A DNA stretch of 64,000 nt from Sinorhizobium numidicum (GTDB lineage: Bacteria > Pseudomonadota > Alphaproteobacteria > Rhizobiales > Rhizobiaceae): assembly GCF_029892045.1 (NCBI RefSeq), contig NZ_CP120368.1, positions 1,486,001 to 1,550,000 of the forward strand, read 5' to 3'. The notes beneath the pieces are model-generated. The model worked only from the letters and a program-made list of their open reading frames with translations. It was not told the DNA's origin and did not search any database. A program made the position numbers and the translations under genes. Positions 1 through 8,859 of this stretch are shown one piece after another (the stretch's first letter is position 1; every line of letters begins with the position of its first letter).

Positions 1-256
1 GCGCGAAACAACCACCAAGCGCAAAAATGGTCGTAGAGGCGAAGAACGCGGTGCCGTTCTGCAGACCGGCGATGATCTGCGTGTCGATCATCTTCAAGTC
101 ACGATTGAGTGAGTTGCGAATCCACCGCCGCCTGTTTTCGTTCATGAGCCGGGTCAGACTGACGCGCCGGAACTTGCGCCTTCCATCGGTCGCCCAACTG
201 AAGCCGCCCCACAGCAAAATGAAGATGCCGAACGCTATATAATCCTCGAAAGTCAT
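1..256 (-). CDS. DUF599 family membrane protein (N-terminal part, cut by window edge)
   Basis: The minus strand reads an open frame from an ATG at 256 down to base 2 with no stop, so only the first 85 residues are present. The start (MTFEDYIAFGIFILLWGGF) is a membrane segment, followed by a basic stretch with LTRLMNENRRRWIRNSL and a second hydrophobic segment near residues 68-85. This order, including the NENRRRW stretch, is typical of DUF599 proteins, poorly characterised bacterial inner-membrane proteins of about 230 residues. No function can be given. The family assignment comes from recalled motifs, not a search. Confidence 0.75.
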   Translation of the reverse strand, partial: MTFEDYIAFGIFILLWGGFSWATDGRRKFRRVSLTRLMNENRRRWIRNSLNRDLKMIDTQIIAGLQNGTAFFASTTIFALGGCFA

Positions 257-536
257 GCACGTGTTTTTGGCACGGCTGTTTGAAAATGCAAGCGCGCGCA
301 GCAGGCTTCGTCGTATGGCCAGCTTTAACTAGTAAGGCGGAATCGCGGCCGAACGGGATCCGGAAGCACCGCGTGTGCGGGTGCATCACGGCCGGCCCGG
401 CGGAGTCCGGTTCATGCTGCTCGAGCTCGACACGATTTTGCCATATTTCGATATTGCGCATTTACACATTCTTCAGTATGCAAGAGCCGAAATGCGGGCC
501 TCAGAGCTTCTTGGCCCTCGGGTATTCGGAGAAATC
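257..536. other. Intergenic region, no convincing gene
   Basis: Between the divergent DUF599 gene and the small ORF at 537 the frames that stay open have unlikely compositions (many Arg, Cys, His). It presumably holds the promoters for both sides. No operator or RNA structure stands out. Confidence 0.5.
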
Positions 537-638
537 ATGGACAATACAATACAGAAGTCGTGCTGGGGCGTGACTATTCGCGCCGTGGCTGGTTTCGCTG
601 GCGTTCTTGTTCTGGCTCATCTTTTTGGCGGCTTCTGA
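537..638 (+). CDS. Possible 33-residue single-pass membrane peptide
   Basis: An ATG at 537 is preceded by GGAG six bases upstream and opens a 33-codon frame ending in TGA. The peptide starts MDNTIQKSCWG and then has a hydrophobic stretch (roughly residues 12-33, ending AHLFGGF) long enough to cross the membrane once. A strong intrinsic terminator starts 18 bases after the stop, so the region has the layout of a short monocistronic mRNA. I do not recognise the peptide. The same transcript could instead be a noncoding RNA with a fortuitous ORF. Longer in-frame starts upstream (for example 375) give an unlikely composition, so the short start with the ribosome site is preferred. Confidence 0.45.
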   Translation: MDNTIQKSCWGVTIRAVAGFAGVLVLAHLFGGF

Positions 639-656
639 AAATCGAAAAAATCTATC

Positions 657-693
657 AAGGACGACGCAGCCTAGAGACTGGGTCGTCCTTTTG
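657..693 (+). terminator. Intrinsic terminator after the 33-codon ORF
   Basis: Nine-base arms AAGGACGAC and GTCGTCCTT form a perfect stem around a 16-base loop and run directly into a short T tract. It ends the transcript that covers the small ORF at 537-638. Confidence 0.7.
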
Positions 694-937
694 ATTCCGG
701 CGGAACTTTTCCATCGCTAAATGCTGCCGCTTTCGGCACCATGTCGCACCAACAGAATCCAATGTCGGTCAGTCGCCTGATCCACCGGGATGGGATCGCA
801 TAGGGTTTCTTCCTATATTAAGGGAAAACCGGCATCGCCTGTTCTCGAAGGGGAGCTGAAGCGGGTTCGGTCATCATCGACAGATGCTCGTGCTGCCCGC
901 GTGGCGGCGCTCTGTCAGGCTCCGGGGCAGGCAGTTT
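694..937. other. Intergenic region upstream of sdaA
   Basis: No gene is supported here. The sdaA frame stays open upstream to 884, but the extra 18 residues (Arg-rich) lack family similarity, so this stretch is taken as promoter and leader for sdaA. No riboswitch-like structure was recognised. Confidence 0.5.
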
Positions 938-2338
938 ATGTTTCTTTCCGTCTTCGACGTTTTCAAGATCGGTATCGGTCCTTCGAGTTCGCACACGATG
1001 GGACCGATGTCGGCGGCGAACAGGTTCCTCGACCTCATTCTCTCCGAGGAATGGCCGCGGCCGACGCATGCGGCTGTTGCCGCCATCAGCGTCAGCCTGC
1101 ATGGCTCGCTCGCGCACACGGGTATCGGCCACGGCACTGGCAGGGCGGTGATCCTTGGATTGATGGGCGAGCGTCCGGATCTGGTCGACCCCGATCAGAT
1201 GGATGCAATCATCGACGAGGTGGAACGCACCGGCCGTATCACGCCGCCTGGACATCCGCCTTATGCGTTTCAGCCGAAGACCGATCTCGTCTTCGACAAG
1301 AAGGTGCCGCTGCCGGGTCACGCCAACGGCATGTCCTTTTCTGCGCTTGATCGCGACGGTCGATTGCTTCTCAAACGCATCTATTATTCGATCGGCGGCG
1401 GCTTCGTCGTCACCGATACCGAACTCGAGGCGATGCGTGCCTCGAAGAACAAACCCGCGGGCGTCAAGGTACCCTATCCCTTTGCGACGGCGCAGCAGAT
1501 GCTTGATATGGCGGCCCGCTCGGGACTGACGATTGCCCAGATGAAAAGGGCGAACGAGGAATGCAGCATGTCGAGAGAGGAGCTCGACGAGGGACTCGAC
1601 CGCATATGGGCGGCGATGAACAGTTGCATTGATCGTGGGCTCAGCCAAGACGGAATCATGCCGGGTGGCTTGAAGGTTCGCCGGCGCGCCCGGTCGATCC
1701 ACGACCAGCTCCAGGAGGAATGGCGCTCCAACAAGACCAACCCGCTGCTCGCCAACGATTGGTTGAGCGTCTATGCGATGGCGGTCAATGAAGAGAACGC
1801 TGCCGGCGGCCGGGTGGTGACATCGCCGACCAACGGGGCGGCCGGCGTCGTTCCGGCGACCATCCGCTATTATTTGCATTTCCATGACGATGCCGACCAG
1901 GAAGGCATTCGCGATTACTTACTGACGGCCGCGGCCATCGGTGGCATCATCAAGCATAATGCCTCGATTTCGGGCGCCGAGGTCGGCTGTCAAGGCGAGG
2001 TCGGATCGGCCTCCGCTATGGCGGCGGCCGGGCTTGCCGCCGTGATGGGCGGTTCGCCCGAACAGATCGAGAATGCGGCCGAGATCGCCCTCGAGCATCA
2101 CCTCGGCATGACCTGCGATCCGGTCGCCGGTCTCGTGCAGGTACCCTGCATCGAGCGCAACGCGCTCGGCGCCGTGAAGGCGGTCACCGCCGCGTCGCTC
2201 GCGCTTAAGGGCGACGGCAAGCACTTCGTGCCGCTCGACGCCTGCATCGAGACCATGCGTCAGACGGGCGTGGATATGAACGAGAAGTACAAGGAGACCT
2301 CTACCGGCGGCCTCGCGGTCAACGTGGTCGAGTGCTGA
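938..2338 (+). CDS. sdaA: L-serine ammonia-lyase (serine deaminase), iron-sulfur dependent
   Basis: Converts L-serine to pyruvate and ammonia in the cytoplasm using a labile [4Fe-4S] cluster. The 466-residue product has the single-chain layout: the beta domain first ([16 protein letters not shown] near residues 8-23, the family signature) and the alpha domain in the second half ([42 protein letters not shown]). The cysteines in GCQGE, MTCDP and VPCIERN are the expected cluster ligands. The ATG at 938 is chosen because [20 protein letters not shown] is the normal N-terminus; the frame upstream to 884 is extra. A RIME1-like repeat follows the stop. The gene stands alone, so its regulation is not evident. 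Confidence 0.95.
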   Translation: MFLSVFDVFKIGIGPSSSHTMGPMSAANRFLDLILSEEWPRPTHAAVAAISVSLHGSLAHTGIGHGTGRAVILGLMGERPDLVDPDQMDAIIDEVERTGRITPPGHPPYAFQPKTDLVFDKKVPLPGHANGMSFSALDRDGRLLLKRIYYSIGGGFVVTDTELEAMRASKNKPAGVKVPYPFATAQQMLDMAARSGLTIAQMKRANEECSMSREELDEGLDRIWAAMNSCIDRGLSQDGIMPGGLKVRRRARSIHDQLQEEWRSNKTNPLLANDWLSVYAMAVNEENAAGGRVVTSPTNGAAGVVPATIRYYLHFHDDADQEGIRDYLLTAAAIGGIIKHNASISGAEVGCQGEVGSASAMAAAGLAAVMGGSPEQIENAAEIALEHHLGMTCDPVAGLVQVPCIERNALGAVKAVTAASLALKGDGKHFVPLDACIETMRQTGVDMNEKYKETSTGGLAVNVVEC

Positions 2339-2342
2339 AATT

Positions 2343-2440
2343 GCTACCGCGCCGTGCGTTTTTTCAGAAGCACAAAGGCCGGTGCAGCACTTTGAATTGC
2401 GCATGTTTGAGTCGGCTCCGTTTAAGGAACCATGCTGCAG
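2343..2440 (+). repeat. RIME1-like rhizobial intergenic mosaic element, copy A
   Basis: About 98 bases that align with 21814-21919: both contain GCGCCGYGCGTYTTTTCAGA, then ACAAA, CACTTTGAAT, and both end GGCTCCG...TTTAAGGAACCATGC. Two imperfect palindromes are seen: one around the TTTTCAG loop and one ending in TTTAAGGAACCATGC. This matches my memory of RIME1, a roughly 108-base element found in rhizobial intergenic regions. It lies just past the sdaA stop and may help end transcription. Confidence 0.7.
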
Positions 2441-2506
2441 CTTTGGTGTGGACGGACTCGTTCAATACGCTTGACCGCGGCCGGCGGACGGGTGTTCAAG
2501 GTTCTC

Positions 2507-2944
2507 ATGGCTTTGCATCTTATCAAGCTCTGCGTCGGCGCCGAATCGGTTGAAGACCTGCGCGAATGGGTATCGCGCAAGGCCCTTGCCGCTATTGCCG
2601 CCGGACAGGAGCCCCATTCGTTTCACACGACCCGCATGGTTCCGAAGCGGACCGAGGAACTTCTCGCGGGCGGTTCGCTCTATTGGGTGATCAAGGGACA
2701 CGTGCAGGCGCGGCAATCGCTGATCGGCGTCGAAACCTTTACCGACAGTGAGGGTATCGGCCGCTGCAATCTTATTCTCGGGCCGGAGGTGGTGGAGACC
2801 GAGCTTCAGCCACGCCGAGCCTTTCAGGGATGGCGCTACTTGCAGGAGAAGGAAGCCCCGCGCGACCTCGCTTCGCTTTCTTCGGATGGCGCGGAGATGC
2901 CGCTTGAATTGCGGCGCGAACTTGCGGAGCTCGGCCTTCTATAG
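2507..2944 (+). CDS. DUF1489 family protein
   Basis: A 145-residue cytoplasmic protein starting MALHLIKLCVGAESVEDL. The central section (HTTRMVPKR; GGSLYWVIKGHVQARQ; RCNLILGPEVV; RRAFQGWRYL) is the pattern I associate with DUF1489, an uncharacterised alphaproteobacterial family of about this length. The ATG at 2507 is preferred over the upstream start at 2432, which lies inside the RIME1-like repeat. No catalytic motif is evident and the function is unknown. Confidence 0.75.
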   Translation: MALHLIKLCVGAESVEDLREWVSRKALAAIAAGQEPHSFHTTRMVPKRTEELLAGGSLYWVIKGHVQARQSLIGVETFTDSEGIGRCNLILGPEVVETELQPRRAFQGWRYLQEKEAPRDLASLSSDGAEMPLELRRELAELGLL

Positions 2945-3034
2945 GCTGAAAGGCGGACTCCCTTCCGAGCGGTGCTCCAACGTGCATGAATAATGTTGAA
3001 TGTGGAGCGTCGCTCGATGCACTGTGCTTCCGAG

Positions 3035-3304
3035 TCAGCTTATGCGCATTCTAAGCGGATAGCGGTGCCCGGGCGCCGTGACATGCAAATGAATCCCGGC
3101 CCGAGGCTGGGTCGCGCGCCAGGCGCGTGCGCCGTGCGTGAGAAGCATTCCGACGAGATCCCGGGTCTTTGCTTTCGATCGGTTCAGGCCGATGTCGGCT
3201 ATGCGCATTGCTGCCTCGTGCAGCGGATGCAAGCCGAGGCGCGAAGACTTCGGCTTCTTCCCCGGCGTCGTGGTGAAGCCGGGTATGTTCTCGTTCATTG
3301 CCAT
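3035..3304 (-). CDS. Small basic hypothetical protein
   Basis: An 89-residue frame starting MAMNENIPGFTTTPGKKP and ending with RYPLRMRIS. It is rich in Arg, Lys and His, with no membrane segment or signal peptide. It lies 77 bases downstream of the D-Ala-D-Ala carboxypeptidase gene on the same strand, and a weak purine-rich site (CGAGG) precedes the ATG. Composition of the N-terminal half looks protein-like, but I do not recognise a family. The overlapping longer frame at 3051-3407 on the same strand is taken as a shadow. Confidence 0.5.
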   Translation of the reverse strand: MAMNENIPGFTTTPGKKPKSSRLGLHPLHEAAMRIADIGLNRSKAKTRDLVGMLLTHGARAWRATQPRAGIHLHVTAPGHRYPLRMRIS

Positions 3305-3381
3305 GGCTGACCTCGTTACGCTTTACAAATCCGAGGACGACGGCGAAGAAAACTGGCTCCGCCGTCAAAACGCTGTTGCAC

Positions 3382-4860
3382 CTATTGCTGGCTCGCCCAG
3401 CAGGCAAATCCCTTCTTTTTCAAAGTTTTGCATGCATTGACGGCCTTGTTCTGGTCTTCGAAGCCGCCGAAACGGGCGCGGTAAAGCTGACCGGCACCAT
3501 CGCCAAAGGCGACGGTAAACGGCGTCGCGTTGCGCAACGCCTTTCCGCCCTTTTCCTTCGCATTATCAAGCAAGGTCATGGCCTGCGCCTTGTCGGGTGT
3601 GGCGCCGATCTGGATTACCCAGCCCTGCGGTTGCGGATCCGCGTCGGCTTGGGTCTCGGCCTTGGCGACCGAATTGGTGATCTGGGCGTCGACGTCCGCT
3701 CCGGCCGGCTGCTGGTCGAGCTTGGCACTCTGGGCGTCGAGTGTGTTCGGTGCGACTTTGGCGGAGAGGACCGGATTGTCGGATGCGGGTTTCGCCGCCG
3801 CATAGGCCATCTCCACCGTGCTCCCGTCGCCCCCGCTATAGCGGAAATCCGGAACAGGGCCGGTATTCGGCAGGTCCATCGCCGCCGCCGCGACTGCGGC
3901 GGGCGCGGCGGGCTGCACCTCGGCTTGAGCAACGGCGGCGACGGGTGCTGCCGGAGTCTCGGCGATCAGGTTGCCACCGCCGCGGCGCGAGGCGGCCGGC
4001 ATATACTTCGCGACCAGTTTGCGCATCTGTGCGTCACGTGCGCCGCCGGATGTTCCGCCCATCACAACGGCAACGATGCTACGCCCGTCGAGCTGCGCGG
4101 AGGTTACCAGATTGAACCCGGAGGCGCGGGTATAGCCAGTCTTGATGCCGTCGACACCGCGGACGTTGCCGAGCAGCCGGTTATGGTTGCCGATCGTCTG
4201 CTTGCCGAAACGGAAGCTGCGGGTGGAGAAATAGTCGTAATATTGCGGGAAATGCTGCCGCAGCGCGAGCCCGAGCCGGGCCTGGTCGCGCGCCGTCGTC
4301 TTCTGGTCGGGGTTTGGCAGACCGTTGGCGTTACGGTAGGTCGTGCGCGTCATTCCGAGCGCCCGCGCCTTGTTGGTCATCATCCGGGCGAAGCGTTGTT
4401 CGGAACCACCGAGAAGTTCGCCGAGCGCCGTTGCGGCGTCGTTGGCGGATCGCGTCACGAGCGACAGGATCGCCTGTTCGACGGTAATCGACTTGCCGGC
4501 ACGCACGCCAAGCTTTGACGGCGGTTCCGCGGATGCATTCTTGGAGAACGGAACGGGTGTGGACTTGCTGATCCGCCCGGTCTCCAAAGCTTCAAAGGTC
4601 AGGTACAACGTCATCATCTTGGTGAGCGAGGCCGGATAGCGCAGATCGTCCGAATCCTCGCCATAAAGCACCTTGCCAGTCTTCGCATCGACGACAATAC
4701 CGGCGTATTTCGGATTGGCGGATGCGGGCGCCGAAAGAACCAGGGCCGCAATGGCTCCGGCAAGGACAATCCGTCCTACGATTTTTGAAAAGACCCCAAG
4801 CGGGCGTTTCGCGAGATCAAAAAAAACGGATTGAGACACTACGTTGCTCTTCATTCTCAT
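3382..4860 (-). CDS. D-alanyl-D-alanine carboxypeptidase (PBP5 family, peptidase S11) with C-terminal SPOR domain
   Basis: Periplasmic penicillin-binding protein that trims the terminal D-Ala of peptidoglycan stem peptides. From the ATG at 4860 the product is 492 residues: signal peptide or anchor to about residue 48 (ALVLSAPASA), then the serine peptidase domain with all three catalytic boxes, SLTK at 78-81, SAN at 138-140 and KTG at 240-242. A Pro/Ala-rich linker (about 290-400) leads to a SPOR domain (about 415-492, starting GWVIQIGATP), which binds denuded septal glycan and suggests action at the division site. The frame is open to 4932, but MRMKSN gives the more usual N-terminus; an ATG at 4854 is also possible. 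Confidence 0.92.
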   Translation of the reverse strand: MRMKSNVVSQSVFFDLAKRPLGVFSKIVGRIVLAGAIAALVLSAPASANPKYAGIVVDAKTGKVLYGEDSDDLRYPASLTKMMTLYLTFEALETGRISKSTPVPFSKNASAEPPSKLGVRAGKSITVEQAILSLVTRSANDAATALGELLGGSEQRFARMMTNKARALGMTRTTYRNANGLPNPDQKTTARDQARLGLALRQHFPQYYDYFSTRSFRFGKQTIGNHNRLLGNVRGVDGIKTGYTRASGFNLVTSAQLDGRSIVAVVMGGTSGGARDAQMRKLVAKYMPAASRRGGGNLIAETPAAPVAAVAQAEVQPAAPAAVAAAAMDLPNTGPVPDFRYSGGDGSTVEMAYAAAKPASDNPVLSAKVAPNTLDAQSAKLDQQPAGADVDAQITNSVAKAETQADADPQPQGWVIQIGATPDKAQAMTLLDNAKEKGGKALRNATPFTVAFGDGAGQLYRARFGGFEDQNKAVNACKTLKKKGFACWASQQ

Positions 4861-5042
4861 GTCATGGATATCGTCCGGATGCCGTCTCCGGAAACGACTG
4901 TTCCCGAGACAGTAGCGGGATAGCGTTACCAATCGGTTTATGATGAATGATTGGTTGCTGGAGACGCGTCGTTTTGTTCAGGAACGGCACCGGCCGGCCA
5001 CTTCGGCCGGCGCCCTGCCTCGATCACGACTCTTGGACAAAT

Positions 5043-5777
5043 TCACGGCACGAGCCGCTTGCGGACGAAGGTTTCCACGGAATTGTCGATCTCGCGCCAT
5101 TGCGCCAGGAGCTTGCTCGAAAAACGGTAGAGAACGGTGAGGTCCTTGCCCACATGCACGTCCCGCTGACAATCGGCACTCGTCGATGCTTCGATGCTCT
5201 TAGGCAGCAGGCAGCGCACGACGTAAGGCGGGCGCCCCGCGCGATCGCCTGTAAAGAAAACTTCCCCGGCATAGCCGGAATTCGGCCGGACCGCATGTTT
5301 GACCAGGCCCGCGGGACCGTCACGGGCCACATCTTCGAAGATGTGGCGATAGATGGGTTCCAGCCGCCCCGTCATATCGCGTGACATCGTGTTCTGTGCG
5401 ATCTGCAGAAAAATCAGCTTTTCCGGCAGGCTGACATCGGCGAACAGGTGCCGGGTCTTGTCGCTGTAGCCCTCGAGCGCCGGCCAGGTGAGATAGAGGT
5501 CAACGCGTCCGGTAATGCTCGTAGCGCGCTGATTTTCGAAGCGAATGACATTCGCCGGAAGGCGTAGATGATCCTGTCCTATGAAGATATCGTATGTTTG
5601 GCGGCTGGAAGTGTGCCCGGCAAGCGCGAGGTTCTCCCCCAGCCAGCGTCCCGCTAGGGAAACGACAACCGCCAACGTCGCCAGCAGCGCAACGACCGCA
5701 ATGGCCTTGTACGCGAAGCGTTGTGAAAGGAGCGGGACTAATTCCGCTTCGGGACCGCCATTGAGTGTCGTGTTCAT
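5043..5777 (-). CDS. Hypothetical membrane-anchored protein
   Basis: A 244-residue protein with one transmembrane segment (about residues 23-47, YKAIAVVALLATLAVVVSLA) and a C-terminal part that should face the periplasm. The soluble part contains TGRVDLYLTWPALEGYSDKT and SGYAGEVFFTGDRAGRPPYVVRCL. I recognise it only as a hypothetical protein type seen in rhizobia; no named domain or catalytic motif is visible. It lies alone between two minus-strand genes with gaps of about 180 and 300 bases, so its context gives no function. Confidence 0.7.
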   Translation of the reverse strand: MNTTLNGGPEAELVPLLSQRFAYKAIAVVALLATLAVVVSLAGRWLGENLALAGHTSSRQTYDIFIGQDHLRLPANVIRFENQRATSITGRVDLYLTWPALEGYSDKTRHLFADVSLPEKLIFLQIAQNTMSRDMTGRLEPIYRHIFEDVARDGPAGLVKHAVRPNSGYAGEVFFTGDRAGRPPYVVRCLLPKSIEASTSADCQRDVHVGKDLTVLYRFSSKLLAQWREIDNSVETFVRKRLVP

Positions 5778-5950
5778 GGATGCGCCGTCCGTTGCGGTGA
5801 GCCGAAAGGTTCATGGGCGCTCTCATCGGCCTTGAGGCTTGTCATCGATAAACTGAGATTCCGGTCGACACTGCGTGCCGACGCTCGTTGAAGATGGTTA
5901 ATTTTTCATGAAGCGCCAGGGCGAGGCGAGCGGACAAGACGCGGTTACTG

Positions 5951-5989
5951 AAAAAAGAAAGGCCGGTTCCGGGGACAGCGGAACCGGCC
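5951..5989 (-). terminator. Intrinsic terminator of the BTLCP gene
   Basis: Read on the minus strand, arms GGCCGGTTCC and GGAACCGGCC enclose a short loop and are followed by TTTCTTTTTT. This is a textbook Rho-independent terminator placed about 90 bases after the stop of the gene at 6077-6685. Confidence 0.85.
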
Positions 5990-6076
5990 GGGGCCTGGTC
6001 TGGACGGGGACAAAGCGGCTGACCGAAGCCCGATGGGTGGCGCTGGCAACCGGGCGAGCGCCCGGTCATTCGCGTT

Positions 6077-6685
6077 CTACTCAGTACGGACGCTGCCGAC
6101 AGCAACGGCGCGGCCGTCCTGCAGCTTTACCCAACGTCCGGCATTCTCCGAAGACTGCCGCTTGAGAAAGGTATATTCGGTCTCCGACCACAGCAGTACC
6201 TTGCTGCGCATATTGTCGAGGACAAAGTCGCCCCGATCCGTGCGCACCGTCAGGACCGCGTGGCCGTCGCCATTCGGTTGCAGGACGACGGTGATGAGCA
6301 GGTCGGCGGGCGAGAAGCCGCCCTCGATCAGCTCGCGGCGCTTCAGAAGCACATAGTCCTCGCAGTCGCCGATGGCGTCCGGATAGGACCATTTTTCTTC
6401 GACGCCGTGGATATCCATATCCGTCATCGGCGTGATCGCCTGATTGACCTCGTAATTGACTTCAAGAATTTTCTTCCATCCTTCTCGCGTCAGCACGGCC
6501 GGGCCGTTATCGGCGCCATTGGCCTCGCATTCGGTCGGAGAGCTCCTGCAGAATTCGTAGTGACCGATCGGCGGGTTGGTTGCCCCGCTTACTGCCATGT
6601 TTGCCGGCAGGGCGAACGCTGATCCGGTCAGCACGCCGGTGATGAAGGCCGCGACAGCGATCGTCTTGCTGATGAGTTTGTGCAT
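6077..6685 (-). CDS. Transglutaminase-like cysteine proteinase (BTLCP, DUF920 / peptidase C93)
   Basis: A 202-residue exported protein: signal peptide to about residue 26 (GVLTGSAFA), then a papain/transglutaminase-like fold. The likely triad is visible: Cys108 in GDCEDY, His142 in DGHAVLTV and Asp157 in FVLDNM. Such predicted periplasmic cysteine proteinases are widespread in alphaproteobacteria; related LapG-type enzymes cleave adhesins under c-di-GMP control, but no LapD-like partner is seen nearby, so that role is not claimed. The ATG at 6685 has GGGGAG eight bases upstream and gives a clean signal peptide; the longer frame to 6718 does not. Confidence 0.88.
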   Translation of the reverse strand: MHKLISKTIAVAAFITGVLTGSAFALPANMAVSGATNPPIGHYEFCRSSPTECEANGADNGPAVLTREGWKKILEVNYEVNQAITPMTDMDIHGVEEKWSYPDAIGDCEDYVLLKRRELIEGGFSPADLLITVVLQPNGDGHAVLTVRTDRGDFVLDNMRSKVLLWSETEYTFLKRQSSENAGRWVKLQDGRAVAVGSVRTE

Positions 6686-6719
6686 GTTTGTCTCCCCGTG
6701 ATGGTTCGACAATGGCACA

Positions 6720-7298
6720 GAGTTTTTTATCGGCGGCGAAGATGCGAGGTAAAAACAAGTACAAATGCGAATAACATAAGAAGAAAATAAGAATAAAATT
6801 CGAGTTGTATTTGAGTGAGATTTGATTCAATTTTTAATGAAACCCTAGAATTCGGAGAATATGACAGCTGCGGAAGCAGCGTGATGCTCTTGTAAGCAAT
6901 TGAATGCAAACGGAAATCCAGAGGGAACTGACAACGCGCGGCCGCAAAGCGCGCAATGTTGCGCCGGCGTCATGCCAGAACGTCGCCGGGAGAGGTCTGG
7001 TTTTGTGTAGTTGTGTTGCCGCGGTCGCCAGTTTTATTCTGGAAAATATTTCTGCTCTGGCAGGAGAGAACGACTTGCGAGCGCATGCGCTTGCCCGCGC
7101 ACTATGCAACAATTCATTGCGACAGCGACATTTGGGCCTCTGGATGAATGCGGCCGTAGCGTTTTAGCCCGCAAGTCATCGAACTTCGCGGTCAACGGCA
7201 TCGGCAATGAGACCGGAACTCGCGCACGCCCGCTTCAGGGGGTAATCAGGGCTGCAGAACAATTGGAAGCGTGGTTACACGCCGCTTGCCGTGGTGCC
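6720..7298. other. AT-rich intergenic region without a supported gene
   Basis: Bases 6720-6900 are clearly AT-rich compared with the surroundings (for example AAGAAAATAAGAATAAAATT) and should contain the promoter of the leftward BTLCP gene. From 6900 to 7298 several short frames are open on both strands, but their compositions and mutual overlap do not support a protein. It may hold an unseen small RNA; nothing specific was found. Confidence 0.5.
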
Positions 7299-7907
7299 TC
7301 AAAGAAACTCGGTCAGTGCTTCTCGCGACTGGATGCCTGAGAACTCGATGGCGACGCCTTCCTGGAAATGACGGACAATCCTGCCCTTCATATTGCCGAG
7401 CTTGACCGGAGTACCGATCGCGGGCCGGTTCTCGATGTCGACCGCGGCACCCGAGAGAGAAAGGTCGATGATCCTGCAGGGATATTTCTCGCCTGTTTCG
7501 ACCGTGAGTTCCGTCAATGTTTTGCGCGGTGCAAGCCGGTCGTGGCGCCGATCCTCGGGCAGGCCGAGTTCGTGCTTGTTGGCGATCCAGGTGAGCTGCG
7601 CGGCAAGCTTCTCGCGCTTGCGCTCCGTCGCGTTGAGCTGGATGACGAACGCGTCTTCCGCGAGCCGTGAAACGGTGCCTTCAAGGCGTCCGACGTGATC
7701 GATATAGGCGATGATGCGCTCGCCGGCACGCGGCCGTGCCGGTGATGAAAAAAGAACGTCGCCCGGCGACATGTAGAGAGCGGTGCAATCATATTCGTCG
7801 CGATTGGCAAGCATCAGCCGTCCCGAAAGATTGACGGAAACGCGCTGAAAGGCGCTTTCCTGATGTGGCTTCGGGCCGCTGTTTTGCGCGTGCTGAAACG
7901 AGAACAT
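7299..7907 (-). CDS. Tandem PilZ-domain protein (predicted c-di-GMP receptor)
   Basis: A 202-residue cytoplasmic protein. The C-terminal half carries the c-di-GMP binding signature of PilZ: Arg120-xxx-Arg124 (RRHDR) followed by DLSLSG with Asp148, Ser150 and Gly153. The N-terminal half (about residues 20-100) has a similar fold pattern, with QRVSVNLSGR and LYMSPGD, but lacks the complete motif, so it is probably a degenerate PilZ/YcgR-like domain. PilZ receptors adjust motility, exopolysaccharide or adhesion. The ATG at 7907 is preferred; the frame to 8003 adds 32 residues without similarity. It lies downstream of a PAS-domain gene on the same strand. Confidence 0.85.
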   Translation of the reverse strand: MFSFQHAQNSGPKPHQESAFQRVSVNLSGRLMLANRDEYDCTALYMSPGDVLFSSPARPRAGERIIAYIDHVGRLEGTVSRLAEDAFVIQLNATERKREKLAAQLTWIANKHELGLPEDRRHDRLAPRKTLTELTVETGEKYPCRIIDLSLSGAAVDIENRPAIGTPVKLGNMKGRIVRHFQEGVAIEFSGIQSREALTEFL

Positions 7908-8013
7908 GGTCACTCTGCGATCGACGTATCTTTGCACGCGAAAGTATAGGTCGTCCCGGTTAATAGAAGGTTCGCCCATGGCTTGGAGCGGAGACAGCCG
8001 CATGAGCTCAGCT

Positions 8014-8628
8014 TCATCGGCCGCCTTCGAGGACCCGAAGATGTCGCACCTTCCGGACCATCATTCCGCCGTGGCCGTCCGGGCTGGCCTCCGTGACGTT
8101 GGAAACGATCTCTGGTCTTTCGGGCAAAGCATTCCTGGCGGGATCGAGAAATCGTAGGCCGCGTGTCAAAAGATGGGCGATCGGCGTCATATGGAGCCAC
8201 GCCGGACGGGACAGAGGCGAGAGCGCTCCGAGCACGCGGTCGCCGGTCCCATCCCGTGAGGCGAGGGGAGCGAGCAATAATTCCGTGTCCAGCGGCTCTG
8301 CGGTTCCCGTCGCGCCCCAGGCGGATAAGAGGACGGGTGCGTGCTGCGCCATTACCTGCTCGGCAATCCGGGCGGTCTTATCCGCTTCCCCATCGAGCCA
8401 TAGCGCAGCGAATTTCTGGTCGCGCAATTCCTGTCCGAACAACGCGCAGACATGAGTACCGGCAAGACGAAACCGGATGTCGCCGTCAGCCTGCCTTTGA
8501 AGAATGAAAAGGTTCGGCAGGAGCGAACGAATCTGGCCGGGGTCGATCTCATCGCGGCGCGGGAGGTCGCGCTCGGCCCGAATTGCGTTCCAATATTGGA
8601 ACAGCTCCATTGTCGTTCTGCTGCGCAT
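8014..8628 (-). CDS. PAS_5 (PF07310) domain protein
   Basis: A 204-residue protein that is essentially one PAS-like domain: LFQYWNAIRAERDLPRRDEI and DIRFRLAGTHVCALFGQEL are the family-typical start. PF07310 proteins occur in Rhizobiales, usually several per genome, and have no effector domain; ligand and role are unknown. The stop lies 106 bases before the start of the PilZ gene, so the two could share a transcript and a signalling role. The ATG at 8628 is used; a TTG at 8640 would add four residues. Confidence 0.82.
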   Translation of the reverse strand: MRSRTTMELFQYWNAIRAERDLPRRDEIDPGQIRSLLPNLFILQRQADGDIRFRLAGTHVCALFGQELRDQKFAALWLDGEADKTARIAEQVMAQHAPVLLSAWGATGTAEPLDTELLLAPLASRDGTGDRVLGALSPLSRPAWLHMTPIAHLLTRGLRFLDPARNALPERPEIVSNVTEASPDGHGGMMVRKVRHLRVLEGGR

Positions 8629-8859
8629 GATGCCCGCCAATTCCGTTTGGTGCGGACGCGAGCTGTGCCGGATTGATACAGCTAGCGTCCTTCAGTCGAT
8701 CTTTGGAAGAGGTGGAGCGATTTCCGTGCCAAGCGGAAATTAAGGTTAATTATTGGTTTCGGTTGCGTCCTGCGGTTTTCGCCGGCATTCAAACCACCAT
8801 CACTTCACGGAGGGTTGCCTTCGGCACATCGACTTGAGCGTCGGGAATACCGGCTCGAC
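8629..8859. other. Intergenic region upstream of an orphan terminator; possible small RNA
   Basis: No plus-strand gene is supported before the strong plus-strand terminator at 8860. The section holds a short inverted repeat TTTCCGTGCCAAGCGGAAA (8728-8746) and the purine-rich CACGGAGGGTTGCC (near 8807-8820), either of which could belong to a structured RNA. No tRNA or known RNA family was recognised. Confidence 0.4.

Noticed and set aside
5842..6105. 87-codon minus-strand frame
   Set aside because: It spans the intrinsic terminator of the BTLCP gene and overlaps the end of that gene.
6904..7340. Three overlapping short plus-strand frames
   Set aside because: They overlap one another in different frames with Cys/Arg-rich compositions and no ribosome site; no frame is favoured.
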